A DNA stretch of 64,000 nucleotides. Origin: Sulfurospirillum sp. UBA12182. GTDB taxonomy: Bacteria > Campylobacterota > Campylobacteria > Campylobacterales > Sulfurospirillaceae. Made by a program: the position numbers and the translations under genes. Below the pieces are notes generated by a model that was not told the origin of the DNA, did no database searches, and saw only the letters and a list, made by a program, of their open reading frames with translations. Within the stretch, counting starts at the first letter, position 1. Each line of letters opens with the position of its first letter. This document shows positions 39,921 through 49,149 of this stretch, piece by piece. Where the stretch lies: positions 1-64,000 of the forward strand of contig DLUF01000045.1 in NCBI GenBank assembly GCA_002742765.1, in the 5' to 3' direction.

Positions 39921-40460
39921 ATGCGAATTTTACCTCAAAACACTCAAGCCCTTGTCGTTGATATCCAAGAAAAACTCTTTCCTCATATCAGTCAAAATGA
40001 AGAGCTTTTAGCTAACTGTGTTAAACTTATCAAAGGTTTAAAACTCCTTGAAATCCCTTTTATCCTCAACGAGCAATATCCAAAAGGCATAGGACATACA
40101 ATCCCTAAAATCCAAGAACTACTACAACTCAATGCTTTTGAAAAAGTAACTTTTAGTTGTTGTCAAACTCCCGCTACGATGGAAGCACTTGAAAAAGAGA
40201 AAAGAAAATTTGTTATCGTTTTTGGGATAGAAGCCCATGTATGCGTTTTACAAAGTGTCATTGACTTGCTTGAAGCTGGATTTATCCCTGTTTTGGTCGT
40301 TGATTGTATCAGCTCAAGAAAATTAAGTGATAAAGAAGTAGCGATTAGTCGTATGGTACAAGCTGGAGCTATACCTACTACAAGTGAGTCCTTGCTATTT
40401 GAACTTTGTATCAGTGCAAAAAATCAAATTTTCAAAGAGATTAGTCAACTAGTCAAGTAA
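39921..40460 (+). CDS. Isochorismatase-family cysteine hydrolase
   Basis: Small cytosolic hydrolase (179 residues). The conserved Asp is in ALVVDIQEKL and the nucleophile is in GIEAHVCVLQS. Substrate is unknown; the family includes nicotinamidases and isochorismatases. AAAGGAG lies 5 bases before the ATG and is itself part of the TTTACATGTAAA palindrome that ends just upstream. The 3' end overlaps the convergent YqiA-like gene by 12 bases. Confidence 0.85.
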   Translation: MRILPQNTQALVVDIQEKLFPHISQNEELLANCVKLIKGLKLLEIPFILNEQYPKGIGHTIPKIQELLQLNAFEKVTFSCCQTPATMEALEKEKRKFVIVFGIEAHVCVLQSVIDLLEAGFIPVLVVDCISSRKLSDKEVAISRMVQAGAIPTTSESLLFELCISAKNQIFKEISQLVK

Positions 40461-40997
40461 AAAACTCTTTATCAATTCAAACTTACTCTCAATCCCTTCG
40501 TAAGAGTGGCTTCCTCCCTCTTCAAGAAAAACTTGAGGATTTTGAAATTTTTTATATACATCTTGATAATCTAAAAGTTCGTCTCCTTTTTGCAAAAGAA
40601 AAAGAGTTTGGTTTGAAACTTGATGGCAATCAAAAAGCTTAAGCATCTCTAAATGCTCTTTTTTCCACTCAAAATGGCTTTCATCATAAAAATTACAAGC
40701 ATAGCCTAATGCTGATTTTAATCTCTCATAAGGATATAGTGCAGGATTTATCACAATTGCCTTTGTACAAAACTTTCTAGCCAAATATAAAGCATAATAA
40801 CCACCCAAAGATGAACCGATAAATTTTACATCTTTAAAGTTAGCTATCAACTCTTCAAGAGTATTGATGGCAAGTTCTGGGATATAAGAGAGAGAAGGTG
40901 CTAAAAAAGAGATATTGTGGCTTTGAAAATAGTTTCTAAAAGCTTTTGCCTTATAGCCCTCACCACTTCCTCCAAAACCATGTATATAGATGATCAT
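40449..40997 (-). CDS. YqiA-like alpha/beta-hydrolase (UPF0227)
   Basis: Esterase-type protein of 182 residues. The oxyanion motif YIHGFGGSGEG is at the start, the nucleophile elbow IGSSLGGYYAL holds the Ser, and a C-terminal GGSHSYEG supplies the His. It resembles E. coli YqiA. It overlaps the upstream methyltransferase gene by 4 bases. Confidence 0.85.
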   Translation of the reverse strand: MIIYIHGFGGSGEGYKAKAFRNYFQSHNISFLAPSLSYIPELAINTLEELIANFKDVKFIGSSLGGYYALYLARKFCTKAIVINPALYPYERLKSALGYACNFYDESHFEWKKEHLEMLKLFDCHQVSNQTLFLLQKGDELLDYQDVYKKFQNPQVFLEEGGSHSYEGIESKFELIKSFLLD

Positions 40998-41677
40998 CTT
41001 TTTTGAAAAACCATTATCTCTTTTTCATTTGCGGAAGAAAACATACTGTGATAGTAGCTTTTTATCAAAGAAAATCCATCTAATTTTTTAAAAAAAGATT
41101 TTGGGTGAAAAAATTGTAAGATATCTCCACTCTCCCTTGTATATCCACTAATATCCTTGTAAAAATACTCTATATGAGTTTTTAAAACTTCTTTTTCAAA
41201 ATTAGCTTCTATACATAAAACTTCATTTTCAAGAGTGTTGAGCATGACTCCATCAGCTATCTCAAAACCCTCTTTAGTATTTACATCAGCGATGAAATAT
41301 CCTCCATCTTTTAAAACATCTTTTACATGTAAGAAAAATTCTCTCAACTCTTCTTTTTTCATATAATTCAAAACATCACCGATTGCAACAGCAACATCAA
41401 AGGAGTTTTTTGGAAATTCATAAAGTTCTTTTTGGCTTACTTCTACACCTATATTTTGAGCAGTTTTTAACATAGAAGCACTTCTTTCTATGCCACAAGC
41501 TTCATACGCTTCATCTCTTAAAAGCTCTAAAAACCTTCCTCTGCCACACCCTATATCTAAAATACTCTTTACATGTAAAGGTTGTAAAAGTTTTAAATAC
41601 CTTTGATAGAGTAAATCATACTCTTCATAAAACCCTATCAAAGGCTCAATGCGTGCATATAAATCTAGTGATTCCAA
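40994..41677 (-). CDS. Class I SAM-dependent methyltransferase
   Basis: Protein of 227 residues with the SAM motif ILDIGCGRGRFLELL, a following acidic residue in ACGIERS, and VAVAIGDVLNYM as post-motif. The substrate cannot be told from sequence. It overlaps the downstream YqiA-like gene and follows mqo by 21 bases. Two TACATGTA palindromes (41324, 41570), 246 bases apart, encode FLHVK and PLHVK, the second just before the SAM motif. Confidence 0.85.
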   Translation of the reverse strand: MESLDLYARIEPLIGFYEEYDLLYQRYLKLLQPLHVKSILDIGCGRGRFLELLRDEAYEACGIERSASMLKTAQNIGVEVSQKELYEFPKNSFDVAVAIGDVLNYMKKEELREFFLHVKDVLKDGGYFIADVNTKEGFEIADGVMLNTLENEVLCIEANFEKEVLKTHIEYFYKDISGYTRESGDILQFFHPKSFFKKLDGFSLIKSYYHSMFSSANEKEIMVFQKR

Positions 41678-41698
41678 GAATATCCTCTTTGTTTTTTC

Positions 41699-43042
41699 TT
41701 AGTCTACCAAATCCTTGTTGAACTCTTCTTGATGAAAATTCTTTCTTAGATACTCACATACAAGTTTTGTATCTCTCTCAGCATTGCCTAGACAGCTCGT
41801 AGCACCAGGGCTTGGAGTCATGTTAAAGATTATACCTGTACCAGGGTTGATGCTTGCTTCTCCTAGCATAAGTTTTTTTGTTGTTTTGTTTAAAACTTGT
41901 GGGCGAACCCCTCCAAAACCTTCCGCATACTCTATATCTTCAAGTTGCAAAGAAGGGACGATTTTTCTAGCATCTTTTAAGAAAAGCTTTTTGTTAAAAT
42001 AAGGAACTTCAAATAAAAAGTTTCTAAAAATATAGTTTCTAATATCGCTATCTTTTAACAAATCAACAAAGATTTTAGCGATACTACCATCAAAATTAAG
42101 CGTTTGAAGAAAATCAATCACAGTAGAATTACCATGGTATCTCTCTAATTTTGGCAATACTAAAGCTGTTGGGCCAAATCTTGTAAAACCATTTGCTAAG
42201 ATATCTGGGTCTCCATGAAGTGCGGCAAAAGGGAGCTTTGGATTTTGAACCATATAAACTTTACCATTTAAAATCTTTTTCGTTGTAAGGTAAAAACTCC
42301 CTGCAACTGGTAAACAGCCAAACTCTTTTCCATGACCCATCTTATGAGCAAGGTAGAGTGAGTGAGCACCTGCGTTAACTACAACAAAATCAGCTGTAAA
42401 AACGCCTTGTTTTGTGTGTAGAACATGTATTTTTCCAAGTTTGCTTATGCCATCTACTTCTGCGTTTAAAAAAACATCTGTAACTTTTTCAGGAATTGCT
42501 TTTGCGTTTTCTACCAAGCTATCACTCATCGCACCAAAATCGACAGTACTCCACTCGCCACTGCACACTCCAACCCCAACTATATCTTCAGGTCTCTCTT
42601 GTCCATTTTCATCAAAAACAAGTTTTGGCTCTATCTCTTTGAGTTTTTCTTTTTCAAAAACTTCCAAATAAGGGAAAAGCTCTTTAAAATCCTCATACCG
42701 CTTGCGCATATAAGCAACTTCACTCTCACCTACACCTATCGCCATTTTTTGGTGAGCAAACATAAATTTGTTTTCATAGCCATACTGAAGACAATACTTT
42801 TCAACCATCTTGGCTGTTCTTTTAACATTTTTTGCTTTTTCTAACGTATAATTCGTTTCGATATCACCACAATGAATCGTTTGAGAATTACTTGTTCCTT
42901 TTGAATTTAATGAAGCCAAGGTATCATATTTTTCAAGTAAAGCTACCTTTTTTATATCAGTATATTTCGCCAACTCATAAAAAAGTGCTGCTCCAGAGAT
43001 TCCCCCTCCAACAACTATGACTTCGTAGTGATTTTCTTTCAT
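41699..43042 (-). CDS. mqo: Malate:quinone oxidoreductase
   Basis: Membrane-associated FAD enzyme of the citric acid cycle. FAD motif VIVVGGGISGAALFYEL is at the N-terminus. It matches the Helicobacter-type Mqo throughout: NSQTIHCGDIETNYT, CLPVAGSFYLTTKKILNGKV, QNPKLPFAALHGDPD, EGFGGVRPQVLNKTTKKL and NMTPSPGATSCL. At 447 residues it is normal length. GGGGAG precedes the ATG. The upstream 207-base gap separates it from a divergent small gene. Confidence 0.93.
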   Translation of the reverse strand: MKENHYEVIVVGGGISGAALFYELAKYTDIKKVALLEKYDTLASLNSKGTSNSQTIHCGDIETNYTLEKAKNVKRTAKMVEKYCLQYGYENKFMFAHQKMAIGVGESEVAYMRKRYEDFKELFPYLEVFEKEKLKEIEPKLVFDENGQERPEDIVGVGVCSGEWSTVDFGAMSDSLVENAKAIPEKVTDVFLNAEVDGISKLGKIHVLHTKQGVFTADFVVVNAGAHSLYLAHKMGHGKEFGCLPVAGSFYLTTKKILNGKVYMVQNPKLPFAALHGDPDILANGFTRFGPTALVLPKLERYHGNSTVIDFLQTLNFDGSIAKIFVDLLKDSDIRNYIFRNFLFEVPYFNKKLFLKDARKIVPSLQLEDIEYAEGFGGVRPQVLNKTTKKLMLGEASINPGTGIIFNMTPSPGATSCLGNAERDTKLVCEYLRKNFHQEEFNKDLVD

Positions 43043-43249
43043 AAAGACTCCCCTAAAGTGTTTATTACAGTTATGTTACATAAAAAAATACGTCAAAGTA
43101 ATATAAAAAAAATTTATATACTAACTTTAAACAGAAATTAAAGTATATAATAATTGAATGTCAAAAATATGTAAAAAAGTTTATTAGAAAATTTTTATAC
43201 ATTTATGCTATTATTTTCAAAGATTTGAGATTGATTTAAAGGAGAATTA

Positions 43250-43552
43250 ATGGACCACACACTTGATGCAGATTTGGCACTCAAAGATAGTGCGATGGTA
43301 GGAGATGAGAAATTTTTAATCTCAACAATTAAGATGGAAGTGAGACACTCTTGGCTTAACCAACATGAAAATGTTTTCGTGTACGAAACTATGGTTTTTG
43401 AAGACATACAAGGCAAGATACAGTATCAAAAACCTGTCTTTTATAAAAGATATGCAAACTGTGAAGAGGCAAAAGTAGGTCATGAAGAGACACTAAAAAA
43501 TATAGAAAAAATCATCAGAACTACAAGAGAGTGTAGAGCGAGACTCTCTTAA
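43250..43552 (+). CDS. Conserved-looking 100-residue protein of unknown function
   Basis: I do not recognise this gene. It encodes a soluble, charged 100-residue protein without a signal peptide or membrane segment; FLISTIKMEVRHSWLNQ and VFVYETMVFED look beta-rich, and the C-terminal third is a predicted helix (EETLKNIEKIIRTTRE). AAAGGAG lies 5 bases before the ATG and TATTAT (43209-43214) is a possible -10. The strong ribosome site and the terminator-like hairpin at the end support a real gene. Confidence 0.65.
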   Translation: MDHTLDADLALKDSAMVGDEKFLISTIKMEVRHSWLNQHENVFVYETMVFEDIQGKIQYQKPVFYKRYANCEEAKVGHEETLKNIEKIIRTTRECRARLS

Positions 43553-43560
43553 AGAGTCTC
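43540..43560. terminator. Bidirectional hairpin over convergent stop codons
   Basis: GAGACTCT and AGAGTCTC form a perfect 8-bp stem with loop CTTAA, in which the stop codons of the 100-residue gene and ridA overlap. Same layout as the hairpin at 6403-6420. Confidence 0.55.
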
Positions 43561-43929
43561 CTTAAGCGCTATCGCTTCTATCTCTACTTTCACTCCAAGT
43601 GGAAGTGTTTTTACTGCCACAGTTGAGCGAGCTGGTTTGTGAGAGCCAAAAAACTGAGCATACACTTCATTTACGCTTTTGAAATCATCCATATCACTTA
43701 AGAAAATAGTCGTTTTTACAACTTTATCTAAACTACTTCCAGCCTCTTTTAACACTTCACTAAGATTTGTCAAAACCTGTGTTGCTTGAACTTTAATATC
43801 CCCATCATTCAAACTTCCATCTGGCTTTAGAGCGATTTGTCCTGATGTAAAGATAAAATTCCCCACGCTAATCCCCTGAGAGTAAGGTCCGATAGCCTGT
43901 GGTGCTTTACTTGTTACTATGTATTGCAT
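43549..43929 (-). CDS. ridA: RidA family enamine/imine deaminase
   Basis: Removes reactive 2-aminoacrylate-type intermediates. The signature is IFTSGQIALKPDGSL, with ARSTVAVKTLPLGVKVEIEAIA containing the substrate-carboxylate-binding Arg and the terminal Glu. At 126 residues it is normal length. It follows dapE by 9 bases. Confidence 0.94.
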   Translation of the reverse strand: MQYIVTSKAPQAIGPYSQGISVGNFIFTSGQIALKPDGSLNDGDIKVQATQVLTNLSEVLKEAGSSLDKVVKTTIFLSDMDDFKSVNEVYAQFFGSHKPARSTVAVKTLPLGVKVEIEAIALKETL

Positions 43930-43938
43930 TTTTTTCCT

Positions 43939-45033
43939 TTAAAAATCTTTTATTAATCTTTTAAAAACTTCTTCTAGTTCCTCAACTTCTTGCATACCAC
44001 ATCTCTCATTTGGAGCATGTATGGTATCATTGATTACGCCAAATTCTACGGTTTTTACTCCAAACTTTGAGATAAATCTCGCATCACTTGTACCGCCTGC
44101 TGTTGAGAGTTTAGGCTTAAGAGTGGTTATATTCTCAATAGCGCTACAAAGGTGCGTAACGATTTTTGAATCACTTGAGGTTACGAAAGGATATGCTCCT
44201 TGATAAAGGGTTAGGGTAAAGTCCAAACCATCAAAAACTTTCTCAATATAATGCTGTACATCCTCTTTTGTTGTTTTTGTAGAGTTTCTTACATTAAACA
44301 TCAACTTCAAACTTCCTGGCGTTACATTTGTCACTTCCATTCCTGCTCTTATGTCCGTTATGACAAGTTGTGAAGGTGCAAAATCTTTATCTCCATTATC
44401 AAAGTAGTGCCCCGCGATTTTATCTAACAAAGGGGCTATGAGATTGATTGGATTTTTTGATTTTTCTGGATATGCAGCATGTCCTTGAACACCTTGCAAT
44501 AGTAAAGTACCGTTGATTGAGCCGCGTCTTCCTATCTTGATGGCATCTCCAAATACTTTTTCAGACGTTGGTTCAGCTACAACACAATAATCTGGTAAAA
44601 AGTTCTTTTTTTCTAAATATTTTAAAACTTCTATTGTCCCGTGTTTTGCATCCCCTTCTTCATCACTTGTTAGCAAAACAGAAAGTGTCCCTGAGAAAGA
44701 AGTAGTTTCTTTGCAAGCTTTTAAAAAAGCACATACTCCACTTTTCATATCTTGCGTACCTCTAGCATACACTTTGCCATCTTTTAAAACTGGGACAAAC
44801 GGTTCACTATCCCAACCGTCTCCTGGAGGCACTACATCTATATGACCTGCAAAACACAGATGTTCCCCATCTGAAAATTTTTTATATAAAAAGAGATTTT
44901 TTGTATCTGCAACATCAATTCGTACATGTTCAAAATGGTCTAAATACTCAGCGATAAATTCAAAAGCTCCATCATCATCAGGAGTGATTGATTTATACTT
45001 TAATAACTTAAAAAATAGCTCTTGCGTTTTCAT
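43939..45033 (-). CDS. dapE: Succinyl-diaminopimelate desuccinylase
   Basis: Zinc enzyme in lysine and cell-wall diaminopimelate synthesis. Metal-site motifs FAGHIDVVPPGDGWDSEPF, ARGTQDMKSG and SDEEGDAKHGTIE are intact, with a C-terminal HAPNERC. At 364 residues it is typical. The upstream aminotransferase at 50445-51578 acts in the same pathway. Confidence 0.95.
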   Translation of the reverse strand: MKTQELFFKLLKYKSITPDDDGAFEFIAEYLDHFEHVRIDVADTKNLFLYKKFSDGEHLCFAGHIDVVPPGDGWDSEPFVPVLKDGKVYARGTQDMKSGVCAFLKACKETTSFSGTLSVLLTSDEEGDAKHGTIEVLKYLEKKNFLPDYCVVAEPTSEKVFGDAIKIGRRGSINGTLLLQGVQGHAAYPEKSKNPINLIAPLLDKIAGHYFDNGDKDFAPSQLVITDIRAGMEVTNVTPGSLKLMFNVRNSTKTTKEDVQHYIEKVFDGLDFTLTLYQGAYPFVTSSDSKIVTHLCSAIENITTLKPKLSTAGGTSDARFISKFGVKTVEFGVINDTIHAPNERCGMQEVEELEEVFKRLIKDF

Positions 45034-45070
45034 CGGTAACCTTAAAAATGATTAGAGTTTTGCAATTATA

Positions 45071-46546
45071 TCAAAGTGAACTTATATCCACTAAAGACGA
45101 AGTAGGTTCACCTAGATAAAAGCCTTGAAATTCATCAATTCCAAGTTCTTTGCACTTTTCATAAACCTCTTTAGAGTGAACATACTCAGCGATTGTTTTG
45201 ATGCCAAGTTTTTTAGAAAACGCTAAAATAGCAGATACTATGGCGATAGAGTTATCATCGGTGTCGATATGTTTTATCAAACTGCCATCTATCTTGATAT
45301 AATCAGGTCTTAACTTTAAAAGATAAGAAAAATTACTATACCCTGTACCAAAATCATCTATGGCGATCTTAACACCCATCCTGCGAACACGGTCTAAAAA
45401 GCTCTTTACTCTTTCTAGTTTTTCTATATTTTCATCTTCTAAAATTTCAAGAACAACTTGTTTAGCTACTCCGTACTCTTTGATTTTATCTACGATATAA
45501 TTGCTTACATCACTATCACTCATATCTCTTGCTAAAAGATTGATAGATATTTGTTTATCTGTTTTAGAAATTTTGCTAAAAGATTTTTCTATCAACACTT
45601 TTGCGATTTTTGCATATTGTCTTACATTTTTTGATGTTTCCATAAATATTATAGGAGATATAGCTTTGTCTTCACTAACAATTCTAGCTAAACACTCGTA
45701 CTTCACAAGTTTGCCATCAGCATCAAAAATAGGTTGAAAATAAGGAATAATCTCATCTTTGGTTATCGCTTCTTTGATAAGGTTTGACCACTTTACCTGT
45801 TTGGCATAAGCCTCTTTTGTATCTAAGCTTTGCATATAAAAAGCAAAATCTTTTTGCGTTTGCTTAGCATGAGCTAGGGCTATATGTGCTTTTGCAAAAG
45901 TTTTACTACTCTCTAAAGAAGCTCCTATGGTCACATGGATTTGTATACTTTGATTTAAAGAGGGAATCTCTATCTCTTTAGCCTTTAATTCAAAAACCAA
46001 CTCTTCTAACAACTCCTCGTACTTTTCTATATCTAAACTCTCATCCTCAAGCAAAGCAAATTCATCAGCACCAACCCTATATACTTTAGCATCAAATTTT
46101 TTAGCAAATTGGAGTAAAAAATCCCTTACATGTAAAAGGATAAAATCTCCAACCTCACTCCCATAATACTCATTTATATCCCCAAAGGAATCTATATCAA
46201 AAAGGATAATCTTTGGCGTTTTCATCTTTTCTATATCTTCAAAAAGTGCTTTTTTATTGGGGAGTTTTGTAAGGAGGTCTTTGTAGAGCATCTGCTTTAA
46301 AAGCTTGTTTTTTTCTTTTAGCTGTTTTCTTTTTTTATCTAAATCTCTAGCATATTTGTCTATACTATCATAAATCTTTTTTGCAACAAGATAAACAAAA
46401 AAACATAAAATTATAGTGATAAGAAGAAGATACCCTATGTCAACACTTCTTTGAAGCAAAAAACTAACAAAAAACATAGATATTATTACAAAGACGATAG
46501 GTGAATAGATAATAATCAGAGAAATTTTTCGTCTTTTTTGCATCAA
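45071..46546 (-). CDS. Membrane GGDEF/EAL c-di-GMP signalling protein
   Basis: Protein of 491 residues. Two N-terminal hydrophobic segments (about 9-31 and 33-52) are followed by a Lys-rich helix, a GGDEF domain and an EAL domain. The GGDEF active site reads RVGADEF, with the second Gly replaced by Ala. The EAL domain has YECLARI for EAL, NLLARDM, VVLEILED, AIDDFGTGYSNF and IKIDGSLIK, so its catalytic residues are largely present. It may work mainly as a phosphodiesterase; this is inference. TACATGTA at 46127 encodes LLHVR within the GGDEF domain. Confidence 0.88.
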   Translation of the reverse strand: MMQKRRKISLIIIYSPIVFVIISMFFVSFLLQRSVDIGYLLLITIILCFFVYLVAKKIYDSIDKYARDLDKKRKQLKEKNKLLKQMLYKDLLTKLPNKKALFEDIEKMKTPKIILFDIDSFGDINEYYGSEVGDFILLHVRDFLLQFAKKFDAKVYRVGADEFALLEDESLDIEKYEELLEELVFELKAKEIEIPSLNQSIQIHVTIGASLESSKTFAKAHIALAHAKQTQKDFAFYMQSLDTKEAYAKQVKWSNLIKEAITKDEIIPYFQPIFDADGKLVKYECLARIVSEDKAISPIIFMETSKNVRQYAKIAKVLIEKSFSKISKTDKQISINLLARDMSDSDVSNYIVDKIKEYGVAKQVVLEILEDENIEKLERVKSFLDRVRRMGVKIAIDDFGTGYSNFSYLLKLRPDYIKIDGSLIKHIDTDDNSIAIVSAILAFSKKLGIKTIAEYVHSKEVYEKCKELGIDEFQGFYLGEPTSSLVDISSL

Positions 46547-46592
46547 AAACCTTTTTGGGATTTTCTCAATTATACAAAAAAATAGTTATATT

Positions 46593-48803
46593 TTACAAAC
46601 GAACAATCGTCGCACCAAATCCACCTTGATTTGGTGGGGCATCGCAAAAAGAGACAACGCTTGGATGTGATTTTAAAAATGTTTTAACAGCATAAGCGAG
46701 CTTTCCTGTTCCAATTCCATGAAAGATACTCACTTCATCATAACCATTGATAAGTGCATCTGAGAGAAACTTGTCTAATTTTTCAAGAGCATCTTCGGCT
46801 CTTAAACCATGTAAATCGAGGATAATTGTTGCATTTGACTGGGTTGTAGTTTTTATAGTAACTTTTGGTACTTTTGTTTTAGGAGCATTACCACTTCTTT
46901 TCAAACTAGAAAGAGGAACGGTGAGGGTTATTCCATCCATATCTATCATCGCACTCTCTTTTTTGATAGACTTGATGACACCTTTAGAGTTTCCATATTT
47001 GACCCTATCGCCTACTTGCAAAGGCTCAGGTTTAAAAATCTCTTCTGAAGGCTTTACATGTACAGCTTTTTTGTACTCATTTGCTCTATTTAAAAGTCTA
47101 TGGGCTTCGCTTATATCTTTTGATTTGATAGCCTCTTTTGCACTAGAGATTGCTTTGTTGTACTCAAAAAACATTTGGGATTTAAGTTTATCAAACTCCT
47201 CTTTCTCCTTTTCTTTTTGCTCACTTAAAGAGTTTTTGAGTTTTTCTACCTCTTGAAGCTTTTCATTCAATTCTAAATTTTTTTGCTTCATTTTTAATTC
47301 TAAATCAATATTCTTTTGAATTAAATCACCCAATTTTTCTTTATCTTCCCCGTATACTTCTTTGGCTAAAGCTACGACATTTGCACTAATCCCATAGCGA
47401 AGAGCTGTTTCAAAAGCATAACTCTTGCCGATAGTTCCTTGCAAAAATCCAAACGTAGGTCTTTGATTTTTTTCATCATAAATCGCAGCCAAAAGTTCAA
47501 CTTGTTCATGTGTTGCCATCAAAGAAGCCAATCTTTTGTGATGTGTTGTGATAACTATCTTCATCCCTTTTTTTACTAGTTCTTCGATGATAACTTTAAA
47601 AAGACTTGCTGCTTCATCTGCATCTGTTCCAAGCTCTATCTCATCAACTCCGACCAAGATATCTTTTTTGTGAAACAAAGCTGCAAACTGATTCATACGA
47701 CCAGCAAAAGTTGAGATATCATTTTTGACATTTTGAGGGTCATCTAAGATAGCATTTATCTCTTTAAAAGAGCCGATAGAAGAGTTTTGAGCGTCGATTT
47801 TCATAGGAAGGAGATACTTTGCTAAGAGACAAGAGCTTAAGATGGCTTTTAAAAGCATAGTCTTTCCTCCAGCATTTACCCCTGTTATCATCAAAACTTG
47901 TTTAGAAAAATCGATACTTATGGGTTTGGGGTCATGTAAAGCTGGATGAGAAAATCTCTCCAATTTTATAACACCACTCTTTTTAGGGATTAAAAACTCC
48001 ATATCTTTCTCTTTTGCAAACTGAACTCTTGCACTGTAATTGTCAAATCTATCAAACTCTTTATTTATGTATTTTAAAAATGACAAAAATTTTGAAAAAA
48101 GTGTCGAAATCTTTTTACAGTATTCATAGATTAAAGCCTCTTTTTTATCGAGTAAATCGCTCTGTTTTGATTTGAGATTTGAGATATTTTCTGGAGTAAC
48201 ATAAAAAAATCCACTACTACTTCTAGCTATGATGTTGCCTTTTAAGACATGGTTAAATCCACCTCTTACCAAAAGAGCTTCTTGGTTATTGATGTAGTGT
48301 ACTTGCCTATCTACTAGATAAGGAGTTAATTTAGAATTTGACATAATGCGTCTTAACGCTTGGCTCATATCCTCTTTGATATAAGCTAATGCTGATTGGA
48401 TAGATGCAAAATTTTCATCTATATCGCTTTTTAATTCGCCTTTTTCATTAAAATACGCGCTTATTTCAAAAACTTCAGGTGGAATCTCTACTTTTTGCAT
48501 CCACGAAGCCAAATTTCCCTCTATAAAGATAGTTTTAAGATATGCAAAATAACGAATGATTTTTACAAAAGCAAAAATCTCTTCGAGATGTAAAACACCA
48601 CTTTTTTGCAAATGAGCAAGTGCTGAGTCAAGATTTATCATAGCTGGAACAGGCTTTAAAGAGCTATATTGGCCTAATTCTTCTATCATTTTATAATGAA
48701 GGTTTATATCCCCTTCCATAAAAAGTGGTTTTTCTCTTGCTAAGTATGATTGGAATGATTTGGCATAATCAGCCAAATCAAGTTTTGAGAGAATTTCTGT
48801 CAT
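46593..48803 (-). CDS. mutS2: MutS2 endonuclease/ribosome rescue ATPase
   Basis: MutS-related ATPase lacking the mismatch-recognition domain; it suppresses recombination and has been linked to collided-ribosome splitting. Walker A MITGVNAGGKTMLLKA and Walker B GVDEIELGTDADEAA are intact, and a long coiled coil follows. The C-terminal Smr domain has LDLHGLRAEDALEKLDKF and FHGIGTGKLA. At 736 residues it is normal length. It overlaps the small membrane-protein gene upstream by 4 bases. Confidence 0.94.
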   Translation of the reverse strand: MTEILSKLDLADYAKSFQSYLAREKPLFMEGDINLHYKMIEELGQYSSLKPVPAMINLDSALAHLQKSGVLHLEEIFAFVKIIRYFAYLKTIFIEGNLASWMQKVEIPPEVFEISAYFNEKGELKSDIDENFASIQSALAYIKEDMSQALRRIMSNSKLTPYLVDRQVHYINNQEALLVRGGFNHVLKGNIIARSSSGFFYVTPENISNLKSKQSDLLDKKEALIYEYCKKISTLFSKFLSFLKYINKEFDRFDNYSARVQFAKEKDMEFLIPKKSGVIKLERFSHPALHDPKPISIDFSKQVLMITGVNAGGKTMLLKAILSSCLLAKYLLPMKIDAQNSSIGSFKEINAILDDPQNVKNDISTFAGRMNQFAALFHKKDILVGVDEIELGTDADEAASLFKVIIEELVKKGMKIVITTHHKRLASLMATHEQVELLAAIYDEKNQRPTFGFLQGTIGKSYAFETALRYGISANVVALAKEVYGEDKEKLGDLIQKNIDLELKMKQKNLELNEKLQEVEKLKNSLSEQKEKEKEEFDKLKSQMFFEYNKAISSAKEAIKSKDISEAHRLLNRANEYKKAVHVKPSEEIFKPEPLQVGDRVKYGNSKGVIKSIKKESAMIDMDGITLTVPLSSLKRSGNAPKTKVPKVTIKTTTQSNATIILDLHGLRAEDALEKLDKFLSDALINGYDEVSIFHGIGTGKLAYAVKTFLKSHPSVVSFCDAPPNQGGFGATIVRL

Positions 48804-49141
48804 TTAATAGTACACTTTGAAACTTCTAAAATCAGTCCCTTATGTTCATAATTATTGCTCAAAGGAACAAAAGTTTGCGTTCCACTCACATAATCAAAAT
48901 CTTTTTTTGAAACTTCTATATTATTGCATAGCAAAGTTTTACCTTGTAAAAAAGCATTGACTTTTTCTCTGCTCTCTTGAGCATTAGCATTTTTGTTAAA
49001 CTCATAGACAGTCCCTAAAATGATAATCACTAAGATAGAAACCATCATGGTAGTTTTAGTTTTTGTTGAAAGCTCATCTTTTTTTACGGCAAAAACCAAA
49101 ATAATGACCAATATAAAAATCAAAAAAAGAACAATTTGCAT
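48800..49141 (-). CDS. Small membrane protein of unknown function
   Basis: Unrecognised 113-residue protein. Two hydrophobic segments (QIVLFLIFILVIILVFAV, TTMMVSILVIIILGTVYEF) flank a short basic loop. The remaining about 60 residues are probably periplasmic, with two Cys (LLCNNIEVSKK and EVSKCTIK). It lies between murC (8 bases) and mutS2 (4-base overlap) in one transcription unit. Confidence 0.8.
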   Translation of the reverse strand: MQIVLFLIFILVIILVFAVKKDELSTKTKTTMMVSILVIIILGTVYEFNKNANAQESREKVNAFLQGKTLLCNNIEVSKKDFDYVSGTQTFVPLSNNYEHKGLILEVSKCTIK

Positions 49142-49149
49142 CTTTTCTC

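Noticed and set aside
46747-47256. 169-codon plus-strand frame inside mutS2
   Set aside because: It is antisense to the mutS2 coiled-coil and Smr coding region; its Ser/Phe/Leu-rich content mirrors the Glu/Lys/Asp codons of the opposite strand.
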